Positions 1-8,840 of a stretch of DNA of 35,947 bases are shown piece after piece (within the stretch, counting starts at the first letter, position 1; every line of letters begins with the position of its first letter). The stretch is from Desulfatiglandales bacterium (GTDB taxonomy: Bacteria; Desulfobacterota; DSM-4660; Desulfatiglandales; HGW-15). The position numbers and the translations under genes were made by a program. The notes below the pieces were generated by a model that saw nothing but the letters and a program-made list of their open reading frames with translations, was not told where the DNA came from and ran no database searches. Location of the stretch: assembly GCA_030145585.1 (NCBI GenBank), contig JAQYVK010000109.1, positions 1 to 35,947 of the forward strand. The letters run 5' to 3'.

Positions 1-135
1 TTATATCAGATAATGTAGTCTACATTTAAGCTTATATTTATTCAATAAGTTTCAGGGCTTTGCATGAATGAGGCGCGATTAACTTTTATAGTTGATGTCA
101 TAAATATGTTTCGATTGCAAGGAGTGTGCGACAGT

Positions 136-304
136 ATAAAATCCCCCCTAGCCCCCCTTTTTCAAAAGGGGGGAAACGCTCACACTCCGGCATTTCTCAT
201 TACGGCCTCAGGTGTGCTGATACACCTTCAGGCCGTCATGAGTTCCCCCTTTGGCAAACGACTCGACATGAGCTCGTCGAATGTGGGGGACCGGGGGATT
301 TAAT
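136..304. repeat. Nested palindromic, MITE-like intergenic element
   Basis: This gene-free stretch upstream of cutA is built of nested inverted repeats. The outer arms read TATAAAATCCCCC (left) and the near-complement of TATTAAATCCCCC (right, ending near 304). Inside, 152-161 and 164-173 form a perfect 10-bp hairpin (CCCCCCTTTT with AAAAGGGGGG, 2-nt loop). A second imperfect stem of about 12 bp pairs 203-215 with 222-235. Short open frames across it follow the palindromes and are not convincing genes. It is a non-autonomous, MITE-like or REP-like repeat by structure only; no transposase or target duplication is evident. I see nothing definite in 1-135. Confidence 0.5.
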
Positions 305-364
305 AAAAAGACCAATCGGAACATATTTCTGACAATCACTATAAAACCAGGGCGAGGGGCGACT

Positions 365-706
365 ATGAAAGATTATATTCAGGTGTTTACGACGACGGTG
401 AATAAGGATGATGCCAGAGAAATTGCAAGAGATTTGGTGGAAAATCGACTGGTGGCTTGTGCACAAGTCGTTGGTCCCATAATGAGCACTTACCGCTGGA
501 AGGGAAAGATCGAAGAGGAGGAGGAATGGCTTTGCATCCTGAAAAGCCGGTATGAAAGTTATGAAAAATTAGAAGATAGAATCAAGAGCATTCATCCCTA
601 TGAAGAACCGGAGATTTTGGCCTTACCTGTTGTTAAAGGGAGTCGAGGGTATCTGGAATGGATAGACCGGCAGTTGAAAGCCGACCCTGAAAATGAAGGT
701 GCTTGA
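365..706 (+). CDS. cutA: Divalent-cation tolerance protein CutA1
   Basis: This 113-residue protein matches the CutA1 family in length and motifs: VACAQV near residues 30-35, YRWKGKIE at 43-50 and HPYEEPEI at 77-84. CutA1 proteins are small ferredoxin-like-fold trimers linked to copper and other divalent-metal tolerance; their biochemical role is unsettled. The start was placed at ATG 365, where the family's conserved N-terminus begins and a purine-rich GAGGGG lies upstream. The frame stays open 28 codons further upstream, but that part reads through the palindromic element and does not look like CutA. The gene is single and convergent with mogA, its stop lying 37 bp from the mogA stop. Confidence 0.93.
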   Translation: MKDYIQVFTTTVNKDDAREIARDLVENRLVACAQVVGPIMSTYRWKGKIEEEEEWLCILKSRYESYEKLEDRIKSIHPYEEPEILALPVVKGSRGYLEWIDRQLKADPENEGA

Positions 707-712
707 GGTATT

Positions 713-746
713 TGATGAACCCCATGCGGAAGCATGGGGTTCATCA
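713..746. terminator. Long perfect hairpin between convergent cutA and mogA
   Basis: Positions 713-727 and 732-746 are a perfect 15-bp inverted repeat (TGATGAACCCCATGC and its complement) with a GGAA loop. It lies between two convergent genes and includes the mogA stop codon at 744-746. It could stop transcription from both sides. There is no T-tract on either strand, so it is not a textbook intrinsic terminator. Confidence 0.55.
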
Positions 747-1241
747 GGTGGCACAGTCTGACGTATCTCCATTAAGCTTCAAAACGGCATGTTTCAAAGC
801 AGGCAAGATAACCGAGAGATTCTCCCGGACACCCCGGGGACTACCTGGCAGGTTAATGATCAGACAGGTTCCTCGTACCCCCGCCATAGCCCGGGAGATC
901 ATGGCATGGGGTGTCTTCTTAAGGCTTTCCGCCCTCATGGCCTCGGCAAATCCCGGGACTTCGTAATCGAGCACTTCTTCCATGGCTTGGGGCGTCACAT
1001 CGGTCGGGCTAACACCCGTGCCACCCGAGGTGACGATCAGAGACAAACCGACATTGTCGACCCATTCCTGAAGTGTCTCGATAATCTTCGGTCGGTCGTC
1101 CGGAACGATCTCTTGTCGAAGAATGGTGAATCCTTCCCCTTCAAGCATTTCGGCCGCAAGCCTTCCGCTTTCGTCTATTCGTTCTCCCCGGGAGGCCTTA
1201 TCGCTCAAAGTCAGAACGCCGGCTCCCAGCATATTTTCCAT
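744..1241 (-). CDS. mogA: MogA/MoaB-family molybdopterin adenylyltransferase
   Basis: This 165-residue protein is of the MogA/MoaB family, cytoplasmic enzymes that activate molybdopterin by adenylation before metal insertion in molybdenum or tungsten cofactor synthesis. Visible signatures are TSGGTG at 71-76 followed by D81, and LPGSPRGVRE at 131-140. The length is typical of the short MogA/MoaB form. The ATG lies 8 bp after the EF-G stop, and its likely ribosome-binding site AAGGGG falls inside the end of that gene, so the two are probably cotranscribed and translationally coupled. A second ATG three codons in is possible. No other moa or moe gene is present. MogA and MoaB cannot be separated by eye. 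Confidence 0.88.
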   Translation of the reverse strand: MENMLGAGVLTLSDKASRGERIDESGRLAAEMLEGEGFTILRQEIVPDDRPKIIETLQEWVDNVGLSLIVTSGGTGVSPTDVTPQAMEEVLDYEVPGFAEAMRAESLKKTPHAMISRAMAGVRGTCLIINLPGSPRGVRENLSVILPALKHAVLKLNGDTSDCAT

Positions 1242-1249
1242 GTAATGCG

Positions 1250-3328
1250 TTATTCCCCTTTCCGGGTCTCCGCGATGACTTTTTCGGCCAATTGGGCCGG
1301 GACTTCTTCGTAACTGGCATGCTCCATCTGAAAGGACCCCCGACCCCCAGATATGGAGTTTAAATCTAAGGCATATTGTAGCACTTCCGACATAGGAGCC
1401 TGAGCCATGATGACTTGGTATTTCCCTTTGGTGTCCATGCCCAAGACCCGGCCACGTCTGCCGTTGAGGTCACCCATGACATCTCCCATAGCCTCTTCGG
1501 GAACTGTGATTTCCAATTTCATAATGGGCTCGAGGAGGACCGGATTAGATTCCTGCACGGCCTTCTTAAAACACATGCTTGCTGCAATCTTGAAGGCCAT
1601 TTCAGAAGAGTCCACATCATGAGATTTCCCGTCAAAGAATCGGACTTTCAGATCCACGACCGGATAACCGCCAAGCACACCGCTCTGAATCGCTTCATTT
1701 AGCCCTTTTTCAACGGCAGGGACAAAGTTCCGGGGAACATTCATGCCCACGAGGGCCTCTTCAAACTCGAAACCTTGGCCCCTTCCCAAGGGCGATAAGT
1801 CGAAATGGACTTCGGCAAATTGGCCCCGGCCGCCCGACTGTTTTTTGTGCCTATAGATGACCCTGTTTACCGTCTTTTTGATGGTCTCCAGGTAAGGTAC
1901 TTTTATGGGTTTAAGGTTTACCTCAACCCCAAATTTTCGGTTCAATTTTTCACTGGTGGTCTCCAGATGGATCTGCCCGGTCCCGGAAAGGATGATTTCA
2001 GAGGTGGCCTGATCCCTTTCCAGCTTTAGGGTAGGGTCCTCTTCTAGGAGTCTGGCAAGGGATGTGAAGACCTTATCTTCGCTCCCTTTCACTTTGGCCC
2101 CTACGGCATAGGAGATCACGGACGGGAGTGGTTGGACGGGTTCGAATATGATGGGATCGCTCTCCTGACACAGTGTATCTCCGGTTCCCGTCACCTTCAA
2201 CTTGGGGATGGCAATAATGTCTCCCGGAATGGCCACTTCTACAGCTTTCTGTTTTTTACCTTCCATAAGAAAAATTTGTCCGAATTTCTCTTTGGTCTTT
2301 TTATTGGCGTTGAAAACAGTCGATTCCGCCTTTAGGGAGCCTGAAAGGATCCTCAATAAGCTAAGTTTTCCGGCAAAGGGATCCGCCACAGTCTTGAAAA
2401 CAATGGACGAAAAAGGGGCTTCGAGGGATGGTGTCCTTTCAGCATCCTCCTCTCCACCGGGCAGCTTCCCTTTAAATCCGTCTCTTTCGGTGGGCGAGGG
2501 CAGACCCTGAGCAATCATATTCATGAGTTGGGCCACGCCCATATTCAGGGTTGCTGAGCCGGAAACGATGGGGACGAGTAGTTGTGATTTGATTCCCTTG
2601 ATGAAGGTTTGTTCTATTTCCGGGGCACTGAGTTCCTCACCCTCGAGGTATTTTTCCATGAGGTTGTCATCCGCTTCAACAATATCCTCTATCATCTTTT
2701 CGCGCCACTCCCCAACAGTCTCAGCCATGTCATCCGGTATATCTGAGTCCTCGAATTTCCCGCTTCCGTCACGACTGCAAATATGGGCCTTCATTTTGAT
2801 TAAATCAACCACCCCCTGGAAATTGTCCTCGGCCCCAATAGGTAAAAAGATCGGTGTCGCTTTTATGTTAAAGTTTTTGGCGATATTCTCCACGACGCTG
2901 AAAAAATTAGCCCTTTCCCTGTCCATTTTATTGATGAAGATGATTCGCGGAAGGTTTTGCTCGTCTGCAAAGGCCCAGACCTTTTCTGTCCCTATTTTAA
3001 CCCCGGCAGTGGCATCCACCACGACGACCACCCCATCTGCGGCCTGAAGTGAAGATCTGGTATCAGAGAGGAAATTGTCATCACCTGGCGTATCTATCAG
3101 ATTGATCTCATGTTTTTTCCAATTGCAATGGTGAAAGGCCGTGCTGATTGTGATTTTCCTCTTGGTCTCTTCCGGTTCAAAATCAAAATTAGATGTCCCG
3201 TCATCTACCCTGCCGAGTCTGTTGGTCGCCTTTCCATTTAAAAGCATGGCTTCTGCTAAAGAGGTTTTTCCTGAACCCACATGGGCCACAATACCAACAT
3301 TCCTCAATTGTTCACTTTTTCTTTCCAT
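1250..3328 (-). CDS. fusA: Elongation factor G paralog (EF-G2-like translational GTPase)
   Basis: This 692-residue protein has the full five-domain EF-G layout: G domain with P-loop AHVGSGKT (15-22), G3 motif DTPGDDNF (79-86) and NKMD (133-136), then domain II, domains III/IV (KKQSGGRGQFAEV region) and a C-terminal domain V. The N-terminus resembles the EF-G2 paralog group (as in Thermus EF-G-2), with VGSGKT instead of the IDAGKT of housekeeping EF-G and a GRVDDGTSNFDF switch I. The catalytic His of DTPGH is Asp83 here, so hydrolysis or its control may differ. AAGGAA precedes ATG 3328. It sits with mogA, not with rpsL/rpsG/tuf, which also argues for a paralog rather than the main EF-G. Confidence 0.92.
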   Translation of the reverse strand: MERKSEQLRNVGIVAHVGSGKTSLAEAMLLNGKATNRLGRVDDGTSNFDFEPEETKRKITISTAFHHCNWKKHEINLIDTPGDDNFLSDTRSSLQAADGVVVVVDATAGVKIGTEKVWAFADEQNLPRIIFINKMDRERANFFSVVENIAKNFNIKATPIFLPIGAEDNFQGVVDLIKMKAHICSRDGSGKFEDSDIPDDMAETVGEWREKMIEDIVEADDNLMEKYLEGEELSAPEIEQTFIKGIKSQLLVPIVSGSATLNMGVAQLMNMIAQGLPSPTERDGFKGKLPGGEEDAERTPSLEAPFSSIVFKTVADPFAGKLSLLRILSGSLKAESTVFNANKKTKEKFGQIFLMEGKKQKAVEVAIPGDIIAIPKLKVTGTGDTLCQESDPIIFEPVQPLPSVISYAVGAKVKGSEDKVFTSLARLLEEDPTLKLERDQATSEIILSGTGQIHLETTSEKLNRKFGVEVNLKPIKVPYLETIKKTVNRVIYRHKKQSGGRGQFAEVHFDLSPLGRGQGFEFEEALVGMNVPRNFVPAVEKGLNEAIQSGVLGGYPVVDLKVRFFDGKSHDVDSSEMAFKIAASMCFKKAVQESNPVLLEPIMKLEITVPEEAMGDVMGDLNGRRGRVLGMDTKGKYQVIMAQAPMSEVLQYALDLNSISGGRGSFQMEHASYEEVPAQLAEKVIAETRKGE

Positions 3329-3351
3329 GTTTCATTCCTTTCCAGAGTATA

Positions 3352-3478
3352 GAATGCCTCGTACTTTGCACGAGGCATTCTGGCTTATTACGGCTTTTCG
3401 GCTGAAAGTGCCTTTCAGCAAAACAACGGCTGTTCATTCGAACAGCAGAAGAGGCCCCGACCTCCGGTCAGGGTTTTT
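3352..3478. repeat. Tandem stem-loop array 1, ending in a terminator-like hairpin
   Basis: The gap between the divergent EF-G gene and xerC holds four successive hairpins. Stem 3352-3362/3370-3380 is a perfect 11 bp with a 7-nt loop. Stem 3401-3408/3412-3419 is 8 bp with a TGC loop. Stem 3429-3435/3440-3446 is 7 bp with an ATTC loop. Stem 3455-3462/3466-3473 has one mismatch and a TCC loop, and is followed directly by TTTTT at 3474-3478. The last resembles an intrinsic terminator on the plus strand although no plus-strand gene ends there. I see nothing definite in 3480-3728 beyond AT-rich sequence before xerC. Confidence 0.6.
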
Positions 3479-3728
3479 CTCGAAGCCGTCTTAAGAATTC
3501 GCCAACTTTGATGGGGAAATCAACAGATTGTCTGTTCGGGATTCTCACGGATTTCCCTAAACCCATTGGGGTTTTGCCAAAAAAGGTAAGTGCCTAAAAT
3601 AAAAAACTTATATCACCCGTTAAACCAAAGTCAAGCCCAGAATGCAGAGACGGATTTTTTCATTGCCAATTGATGGAATTATGTTATTTTGTTTACTTTT
3701 TCATAATAAATTGATTAACTTATTGTCG

Positions 3729-4652
3729 ATGTTGATTCCTGAACTCATAGATAAATTTATCGACTATCTCAGATCCAATAGGGGCTATTCCGAGCATACC
3801 ATCAGAAATTATCAAATTGATTTGAGACAGTTCCAGGAATTTTTACCAGGAGGGGAGGGATCGGGTGAGAAGGCATTGGCTGCGCAGGAGCCGGAATCAG
3901 TAGATTTCAGAGTTATCCGGGAGTACCTAGGGCACCTACATGGAGGCTACAAAAAAACGACGATCGCCCGCAAGCTATCTGCCATCCGGTCATTTTTCTA
4001 TTTCCTCGAAAAAAGGGGGCTGGGAAAGGATAATCCAGCGGCAGACATCCCTACACCGAAATTGGGGAAGTATATTCCCGCATATCTCCCTGTGGATGAA
4101 ATGTTCAGACTCCTGGATGGCCCGGATCGAGAAAAACCACTCGGTATGCGGGACCTGGCCATACTTGAAGTGCTCTATTCATGTGGGATCCGGGTGAGTG
4201 AACTGGCGGGGTTGAACAATTCAAGTATCGATTTCGACCAACGTTTGGTCAAAGTCCTGGGGAAAGGGAATAAAGAGAGGATCGTACCTATCGGGCAATA
4301 TGCCGTGAGAGCCATAAAAAATTATATGGAAGCCACCTTTTCCCTAAGGAAAAGAACAGGTGGGGACACTCAAGAGAGTCCCCTCTTCATTAATTTTCGA
4401 GGAGGCCGTCTTTCTACCCGCAGCATCGCTAGAATGATTAAAAAGTATGAGATCGCACAGGGCCTGATGACCGAAATCACCCCACATGGACTGCGGCATA
4501 CTTTTGCCACCCACCTCTTGGACGGAGGGGCTGATCTGCGGTCAGTCCAGGAGCTTCTCGGGCATGCGAGTCTCTCTACAACTCAAAAATACACCCATGT
4601 AAGCCTGGACAGGCTCATGGCGGTTTATGACAAGTCCCATCCCAGGAAGTAA
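3729..4652 (+). CDS. xerC: Tyrosine recombinase XerC/XerD
   Basis: This is a site-specific tyrosine recombinase of Xer type, 307 residues from the chosen start, normal for XerC/D. These proteins resolve chromosome dimers at dif. The N-terminal core-binding SAM-like domain runs from about 4 to 95 (YSEHTIRNYQIDLRQF). The catalytic set is complete: R155, K179, H253, R256, H279 and nucleophile Y288. The frame is open 29 codons further upstream, but that part is hydrophobic and unlike the family, so ATG 3729 (MLIPELI) is preferred; no strong ribosome-binding site is seen. It is followed by hslV and hslU, a linkage also known for xerC/codV in other bacteria, hence the XerC name. Confidence 0.92.
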   Translation: MLIPELIDKFIDYLRSNRGYSEHTIRNYQIDLRQFQEFLPGGEGSGEKALAAQEPESVDFRVIREYLGHLHGGYKKTTIARKLSAIRSFFYFLEKRGLGKDNPAADIPTPKLGKYIPAYLPVDEMFRLLDGPDREKPLGMRDLAILEVLYSCGIRVSELAGLNNSSIDFDQRLVKVLGKGNKERIVPIGQYAVRAIKNYMEATFSLRKRTGGDTQESPLFINFRGGRLSTRSIARMIKKYEIAQGLMTEITPHGLRHTFATHLLDGGADLRSVQELLGHASLSTTQKYTHVSLDRLMAVYDKSHPRK

Positions 4653-4694
4653 CAGGAAGCCCAATAGGAAACAGGTATCAAAGGATAGGCAAAA

Positions 4695-5255
4695 ATGAAA
4701 ACCACGGATATAATTCGCGCAACCACCATTTTATCTGTCAGGAAGGATAAAAGAGCGGTCATAGCGGGTGATGGCCAAGTGAGTCTCGGCGAAACCATCA
4801 TGAAGCATAAGGCCGTTAAGGTTCGCTTCATGTATAAAAGAAAGATCCTGGCAGGCTTTGCAGGGGCGGTGGCCGATGCGTTCAACCTCTTCGAAAGATT
4901 AGAAGCGAAACTGGAAGGGTTCAACGGAAATCTGCCCCGGGCTGCTGTTGACTTGGCAAAAGACTGGAGAACGGACAAGATCCTCCGAAGACTCGAAGCG
5001 CTGCTCCTTGCAATGGATGAGGAACATACGCTGATTATCTCCGGTACCGGGGATGTTATCGAACCTGATGAATCGGTGGCTGCCATAGGCTCGGGCGGTC
5101 CTTATGCCCTTGCAGCGGCCCGGGCATTGACGGCACATTCTGATCTGGATGCCCCTACTATCGCCAGGGAAGCCCTAAAAATAACCGCTTCAATCTGTCT
5201 CTACACCAATGACCAGATCGTGGTGCATGAGCTTGGAGAGAGTGAGAACAAATGA
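4695..5255 (+). CDS. hslV: ATP-dependent protease peptidase subunit HslV
   Basis: This 186-residue protein is the proteasome-like threonine peptidase of the HslUV (ClpYQ) complex, a cytoplasmic double hexamer capped by HslU. Family motifs include TTILSVRKD at 10-18, AGDGQVSLG at 24-32 and the C-terminal [10 protein letters not shown] segment. The active-site threonine must become N-terminal. Here TT is at 10-11, so a short propeptide (MKTTDIIRA) appears to be present, as in some other HslV/CodW proteins and unlike E. coli, where only Met is removed. AGGATAGG precedes the ATG. The gene overlaps hslU by 4 bp. Confidence 0.96.
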   Translation: MKTTDIIRATTILSVRKDKRAVIAGDGQVSLGETIMKHKAVKVRFMYKRKILAGFAGAVADAFNLFERLEAKLEGFNGNLPRAAVDLAKDWRTDKILRRLEALLLAMDEEHTLIISGTGDVIEPDESVAAIGSGGPYALAAARALTAHSDLDAPTIAREALKITASICLYTNDQIVVHELGESENK

Positions 5256-6658
5256 AAATGGATGTCACAAAGATCGATCACTTCATGAAAGTCTTAAAGC
5301 CAAAGGAGATTGTCTCTGAACTCGATAAATATATCATCGGCCAAGATCAGGCCAAGCGTTCCGTGGCTATTGCCTTGCGAAACCGGTGGAGGCGGCAACA
5401 GGTACCACCCGATCTCAGGGATGAAATCGCGCCTAAAAATATCATCATGATCGGTCCCACGGGGGTCGGAAAAACAGAGATTGCCCGGCGTCTGGCCAGA
5501 CTTGCAAAATCTCCTTTTCTTAAAATAGAGGCGACGAAATTTACAGAGGTGGGGTATGTGGGTCGCGATGTTGAATCCATGATACGAGACCTGACGGAAC
5601 TGGCGACCAACATGGCAAAAAAAGAGGCCCAAGAAGAGGTCAAGACAAAGGCCCGAGAGCTGGCTGAGGAAAGGCTGCTGGATATTTTACTCCCAAAGAA
5701 AAGAGAAGAAATCCGGGAGGAGGAGAAAGGGGATAGGGAAAAGGTCCTTGAGGTGGTCAAGGCAGACAAGACAGAAATCGATTCGACCAGAGACAAATTG
5801 AGGCGATTGCTAAGGGGTGGAAAACTGGATTCTCGTTATGTTGAGCTGGAGACGGCAAACAGGAATATGCCCATGATTGAGGTTTTTTCCAACGCCGGCA
5901 TTGAAGAGATGGAATTCAACATTAAAGAAGTCTTTGGAAATATGTTTCCTACGAAGAAAAAAAAGAGGCGAGTCAAGATTCCGGAGGCCATGGAGGTCAT
6001 CATTCAGGAAGAGTCACAGAAGCTTATTGATATGGAGAAGGTGATCGAAGATGCAATCCGGATGACGGAGCAGAACGGGATTATATTCCTGGACGAACTG
6101 GATAAAGTCGCAGGCTCCGAATCAAGGCACGGGCCGGATGTATCCAGGGAAGGTGTCCAACGGGACCTCCTTCCCATAGTGGAGGGCTCCACCGTCGCCA
6201 CCAAGTACGGGATGGTTAAAACAGACCATATCCTGTTTATTGCAGCCGGTGCATTTAATGTAAGCAAACCATCGGATCTGTTGCCGGAGCTCCAAGGGAG
6301 GTTTCCCATCAGGGTAGAATTGAGTTCACTGTCCCAGGAAGATTTTGTTCGAATTTTGACGGAGCCCAAGAATGCCCTCATCACCCAGTATAGGGCACTC
6401 CTATACACTGAGGGGGTTGAGCTTGAATTCGAAGAATCTGCTATTGATGAGATTGCGCGCATCGCCAGCGATGTCAATGAGCGCATGGAGAATATTGGAG
6501 CCAGAAGGCTCCATACGGTCATGGAAAAACTGCTGGACGAAATATCCTTTGATGCCCCGGATATGAAGGAAAAAAAGGTCGATATCGACCGGCACTATGT
6601 GTCGGAAAAGCTAAAGGATATTTTCGAAGACGAAAACCTGAGCAGGTATATTTTGTGA
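5252..6658 (+). CDS. hslU: HslU, ATPase subunit of the HslUV protease
   Basis: This 468-residue AAA+ unfoldase feeds substrates into HslV. Walker A GPTGVGKT is at 68-75, the pore-loop GYVG at 101-104 and Walker [10 protein letters not shown] at 277-285. The charged, helical I-domain fills about 110-240, and the C-terminus ends in NLSRYIL, the hydrophobic tail that docks into HslV. The start overlaps the hslV stop (ATGA), implying translational coupling. ATG 5258 two codons later is an alternative. Length and all key motifs are normal. argB starts 10 bp after its stop, so the protease genes and arginine genes probably share a transcript. Confidence 0.97.
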   Translation: MKMDVTKIDHFMKVLKPKEIVSELDKYIIGQDQAKRSVAIALRNRWRRQQVPPDLRDEIAPKNIIMIGPTGVGKTEIARRLARLAKSPFLKIEATKFTEVGYVGRDVESMIRDLTELATNMAKKEAQEEVKTKARELAEERLLDILLPKKREEIREEEKGDREKVLEVVKADKTEIDSTRDKLRRLLRGGKLDSRYVELETANRNMPMIEVFSNAGIEEMEFNIKEVFGNMFPTKKKKRRVKIPEAMEVIIQEESQKLIDMEKVIEDAIRMTEQNGIIFLDELDKVAGSESRHGPDVSREGVQRDLLPIVEGSTVATKYGMVKTDHILFIAAGAFNVSKPSDLLPELQGRFPIRVELSSLSQEDFVRILTEPKNALITQYRALLYTEGVELEFEESAIDEIARIASDVNERMENIGARRLHTVMEKLLDEISFDAPDMKEKKVDIDRHYVSEKLKDIFEDENLSRYIL

Positions 6659-6668
6659 GATTTGTCAA

Positions 6669-7556
6669 ATGACAATTGATCAGACAGATAGAGCCAAGGT
6701 CCTTATTGAGGCCCTTCCCTATATTAGGCGGTTTAACAATGCCATCATCGTCGTAAAATATGGTGGGCACGCCATGGTCGATGAAACGCTGAAAAAGAAT
6801 TTTGCTTTGGACATCATTCTCATGAAGTATGTGGGGCTGAATCCTATCGTCGTGCATGGTGGGGGTCCCCAGATCGGCGAGGTCTTGAAAAAGCTGTCCA
6901 TTGAGTCGGAGTTCGTCGATGGCATGCGGGTGACTGATCAACAGACCATGGATGTGGTAGAGATGGTTTTAGTGGGGAGGGTCAACAAAGAGATCGTAGC
7001 CTTGATCAATCAGAATGGCGGCCGCTCCGTAGGTCTTTCAGGAAAAGACGGGCAGCTCATCACCGCAAAAAAAATGAGATACCTCAAGAATGGCTCTGCC
7101 GATCAACCTCCGGAGATCATCGATATGGGGATGGTGGGGGAAATCGTTGCCATCGACAACCGGATTCTTATGAGTCTTATGGATGGCCGGTTTATTCCGG
7201 TTATCGCCCCAGTGGGCGCCGGGAATGAAGGGGAGACATATAATATCAATGCGGATCTGGTAGCGGGGCATATCGCTGCTTCCCTGAAGGCCAGAAAAAT
7301 GATCCTCCTTACAGATACGGAAGGGGTCCTGGACAAGGAAGGGAAATTGCTCTCTTCCATCAAGATAGAAAAGGTCCAGGAATTGATTCAGGATGAAACG
7401 ATCAAGGGCGGCATGATACCCAAGGTAAACTGCTGTCTTGAGGCGATGAGCGGTGGGGTAAAAAAGGCCCACATTATTGATGGGCGAAAGGAACATGCTA
7501 TTTTGCTGGAAATTTTTTCCAAAGGTGGCATAGGGACAGAAATTATACATGAATGA
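6669..7556 (+). CDS. argB: Acetylglutamate kinase
   Basis: This 295-residue enzyme phosphorylates N-acetyl-L-glutamate with ATP, the second step of arginine synthesis and often the feedback-regulated one. Typical amino-acid-kinase motifs are KYGGHAM at 30-36, HGGGPQI at 63-69 and the later [10 protein letters not shown] and IKGGMIPKV segments. The N-terminus has an extra helix of about 20 residues ([15 protein letters not shown]), a feature of the arginine-sensitive hexameric type, so arginine inhibition is likely but inferred. It lies 10 bp after hslU and 26 bp before argD. Two stop codons follow in tandem (TGA TAG). Confidence 0.97.
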   Translation: MTIDQTDRAKVLIEALPYIRRFNNAIIVVKYGGHAMVDETLKKNFALDIILMKYVGLNPIVVHGGGPQIGEVLKKLSIESEFVDGMRVTDQQTMDVVEMVLVGRVNKEIVALINQNGGRSVGLSGKDGQLITAKKMRYLKNGSADQPPEIIDMGMVGEIVAIDNRILMSLMDGRFIPVIAPVGAGNEGETYNINADLVAGHIAASLKARKMILLTDTEGVLDKEGKLLSSIKIEKVQELIQDETIKGGMIPKVNCCLEAMSGGVKKAHIIDGRKEHAILLEIFSKGGIGTEIIHE

Positions 7557-7582
7557 TAGCGCGGTATAAAGGGGGTTCATGA

Positions 7583-8794
7583 ATGAATGGACAGATGAAA
7601 GAGACACAGGCCCTTGCAGACAAGGTCATGTTTCAAACATATGCCAGATTTCCTATTACACTGGTTCGGGGAGAAGGCTGCCGCGTCTGGGATGAGGATG
7701 GGAAGGAATACCTTGATTTTGTAGGCGGTATCGCGGTCTGTGCTCTAGGACATAGCTCTCCCCTGGTCACCGAGGCTTTGGAGGCTCAGTCCAAAGAACT
7801 GGTCCACGTCTCAAACCTCTACTACACAAAACCGCAGATCGAGCTGGCCCGGCTCTTGGTGGAAAACTCCTTTGCCGACCGGGTCTTTTTCTGTAACAGC
7901 GGGGCAGAGGCGAACGAAGCGGCTATAAAACTTGCCAGGCGTTACTCAAAGGAGAAACACGGGGAGGGAAGACATACGATCATTTCCATGAAGGGATCTT
8001 TCCATGGTAGAACCATGGCCACCCTTTCGGCAACAGGGCAGGACAAAATACAAATAGGCTATGACCCATTGTTGACGGGTTTTAAATTTGTCCCGTTCAA
8101 TGATCTTACAGGCCTGGAGAAAGCGGTGGATGATACTGTATGCGCTGTGATACTTGAACCTATTCAAGGAGAGGGTGGCGTTGTTTACCCCCAGGAGGGA
8201 TATCTGCAGGGGGTTAAAAAAATCTGTGATGAGAAGGATTTACTCCTCATTTTTGATGAGGTCCAGGCGGGCATGGGGCGCACGGGAAAACTCTTCGCCC
8301 ACGAACACTTTGGGGTTGCACCCCACATCATGACCCTGGCTAAAGCCTTGGGAAACGGGCTTCCCATCGGTGCCATGCTTTCAATCGAAGATCTCAGCAG
8401 TGCCTTTGGGCCGGGGAGTCATGCCACCACCTTTGGGGGAACCCCCCTCGTGACTGCCGTTGCGAGTACGGTGTTAAAGAGTATCCTGGACGATGGCTGG
8501 CTCAACCATTGTGCGCAGATGGGGGCATATCTCAAGGGGAGGTTAGAGGGATTCAGGGAGAAATATGATTTCATAAAGGATGTGAGAGGTCTCGGTCTCA
8601 TCATCGGTGCCGAGCTTGACCGGGCGGGGGCCCCCGTGGTCAAAGCTTGTATGGAAAAGGGGTTCTTGATCAACTGCGCTCAGGACAATGTCCTTCGTTT
8701 TCTTCCACCGCTTATTGTTGGGAAAGAGGAGATTGATCATCTTTTGGAGACCCTCGATGAGATATTTGAGCATTTCCCGGCGGACAATGGATAG
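7583..8794 (+). CDS. argD: Acetylornithine aminotransferase
   Basis: This 403-residue class-III PLP aminotransferase converts N-acetylglutamate semialdehyde to N-acetylornithine; family members may also act on succinyl-DAP. The PLP-phosphate region NSGAEANE is at 105-112, FDEVQ at 224-228 and the Schiff-base lysine K254 lies in LAKALGNGLPIGAM. GGGGG at 7571-7575 is a good ribosome-binding site for ATG 7583; an ATG at 7579 is in another frame. Since DapL carries the diaminopimelate aminotransferase step in this genome, the arginine role is the likely main one. It ends in TAG. No argF or argG follows, unlike many related clusters. Confidence 0.95.
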   Translation: MNGQMKETQALADKVMFQTYARFPITLVRGEGCRVWDEDGKEYLDFVGGIAVCALGHSSPLVTEALEAQSKELVHVSNLYYTKPQIELARLLVENSFADRVFFCNSGAEANEAAIKLARRYSKEKHGEGRHTIISMKGSFHGRTMATLSATGQDKIQIGYDPLLTGFKFVPFNDLTGLEKAVDDTVCAVILEPIQGEGGVVYPQEGYLQGVKKICDEKDLLLIFDEVQAGMGRTGKLFAHEHFGVAPHIMTLAKALGNGLPIGAMLSIEDLSSAFGPGSHATTFGGTPLVTAVASTVLKSILDDGWLNHCAQMGAYLKGRLEGFREKYDFIKDVRGLGLIIGAELDRAGAPVVKACMEKGFLINCAQDNVLRFLPPLIVGKEEIDHLLETLDEIFEHFPADNG

Positions 8795-8840
8795 GGTCAC
8801 GGTGAACAAAAGTTTTGTAGGATGACGGGAACAGGGTTCC

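Noticed and set aside
64-332. Two overlapping plus-strand frames of 68-79 residues upstream of cutA
   Set aside because: They read through nested palindromes, have no family resemblance and overlap each other.
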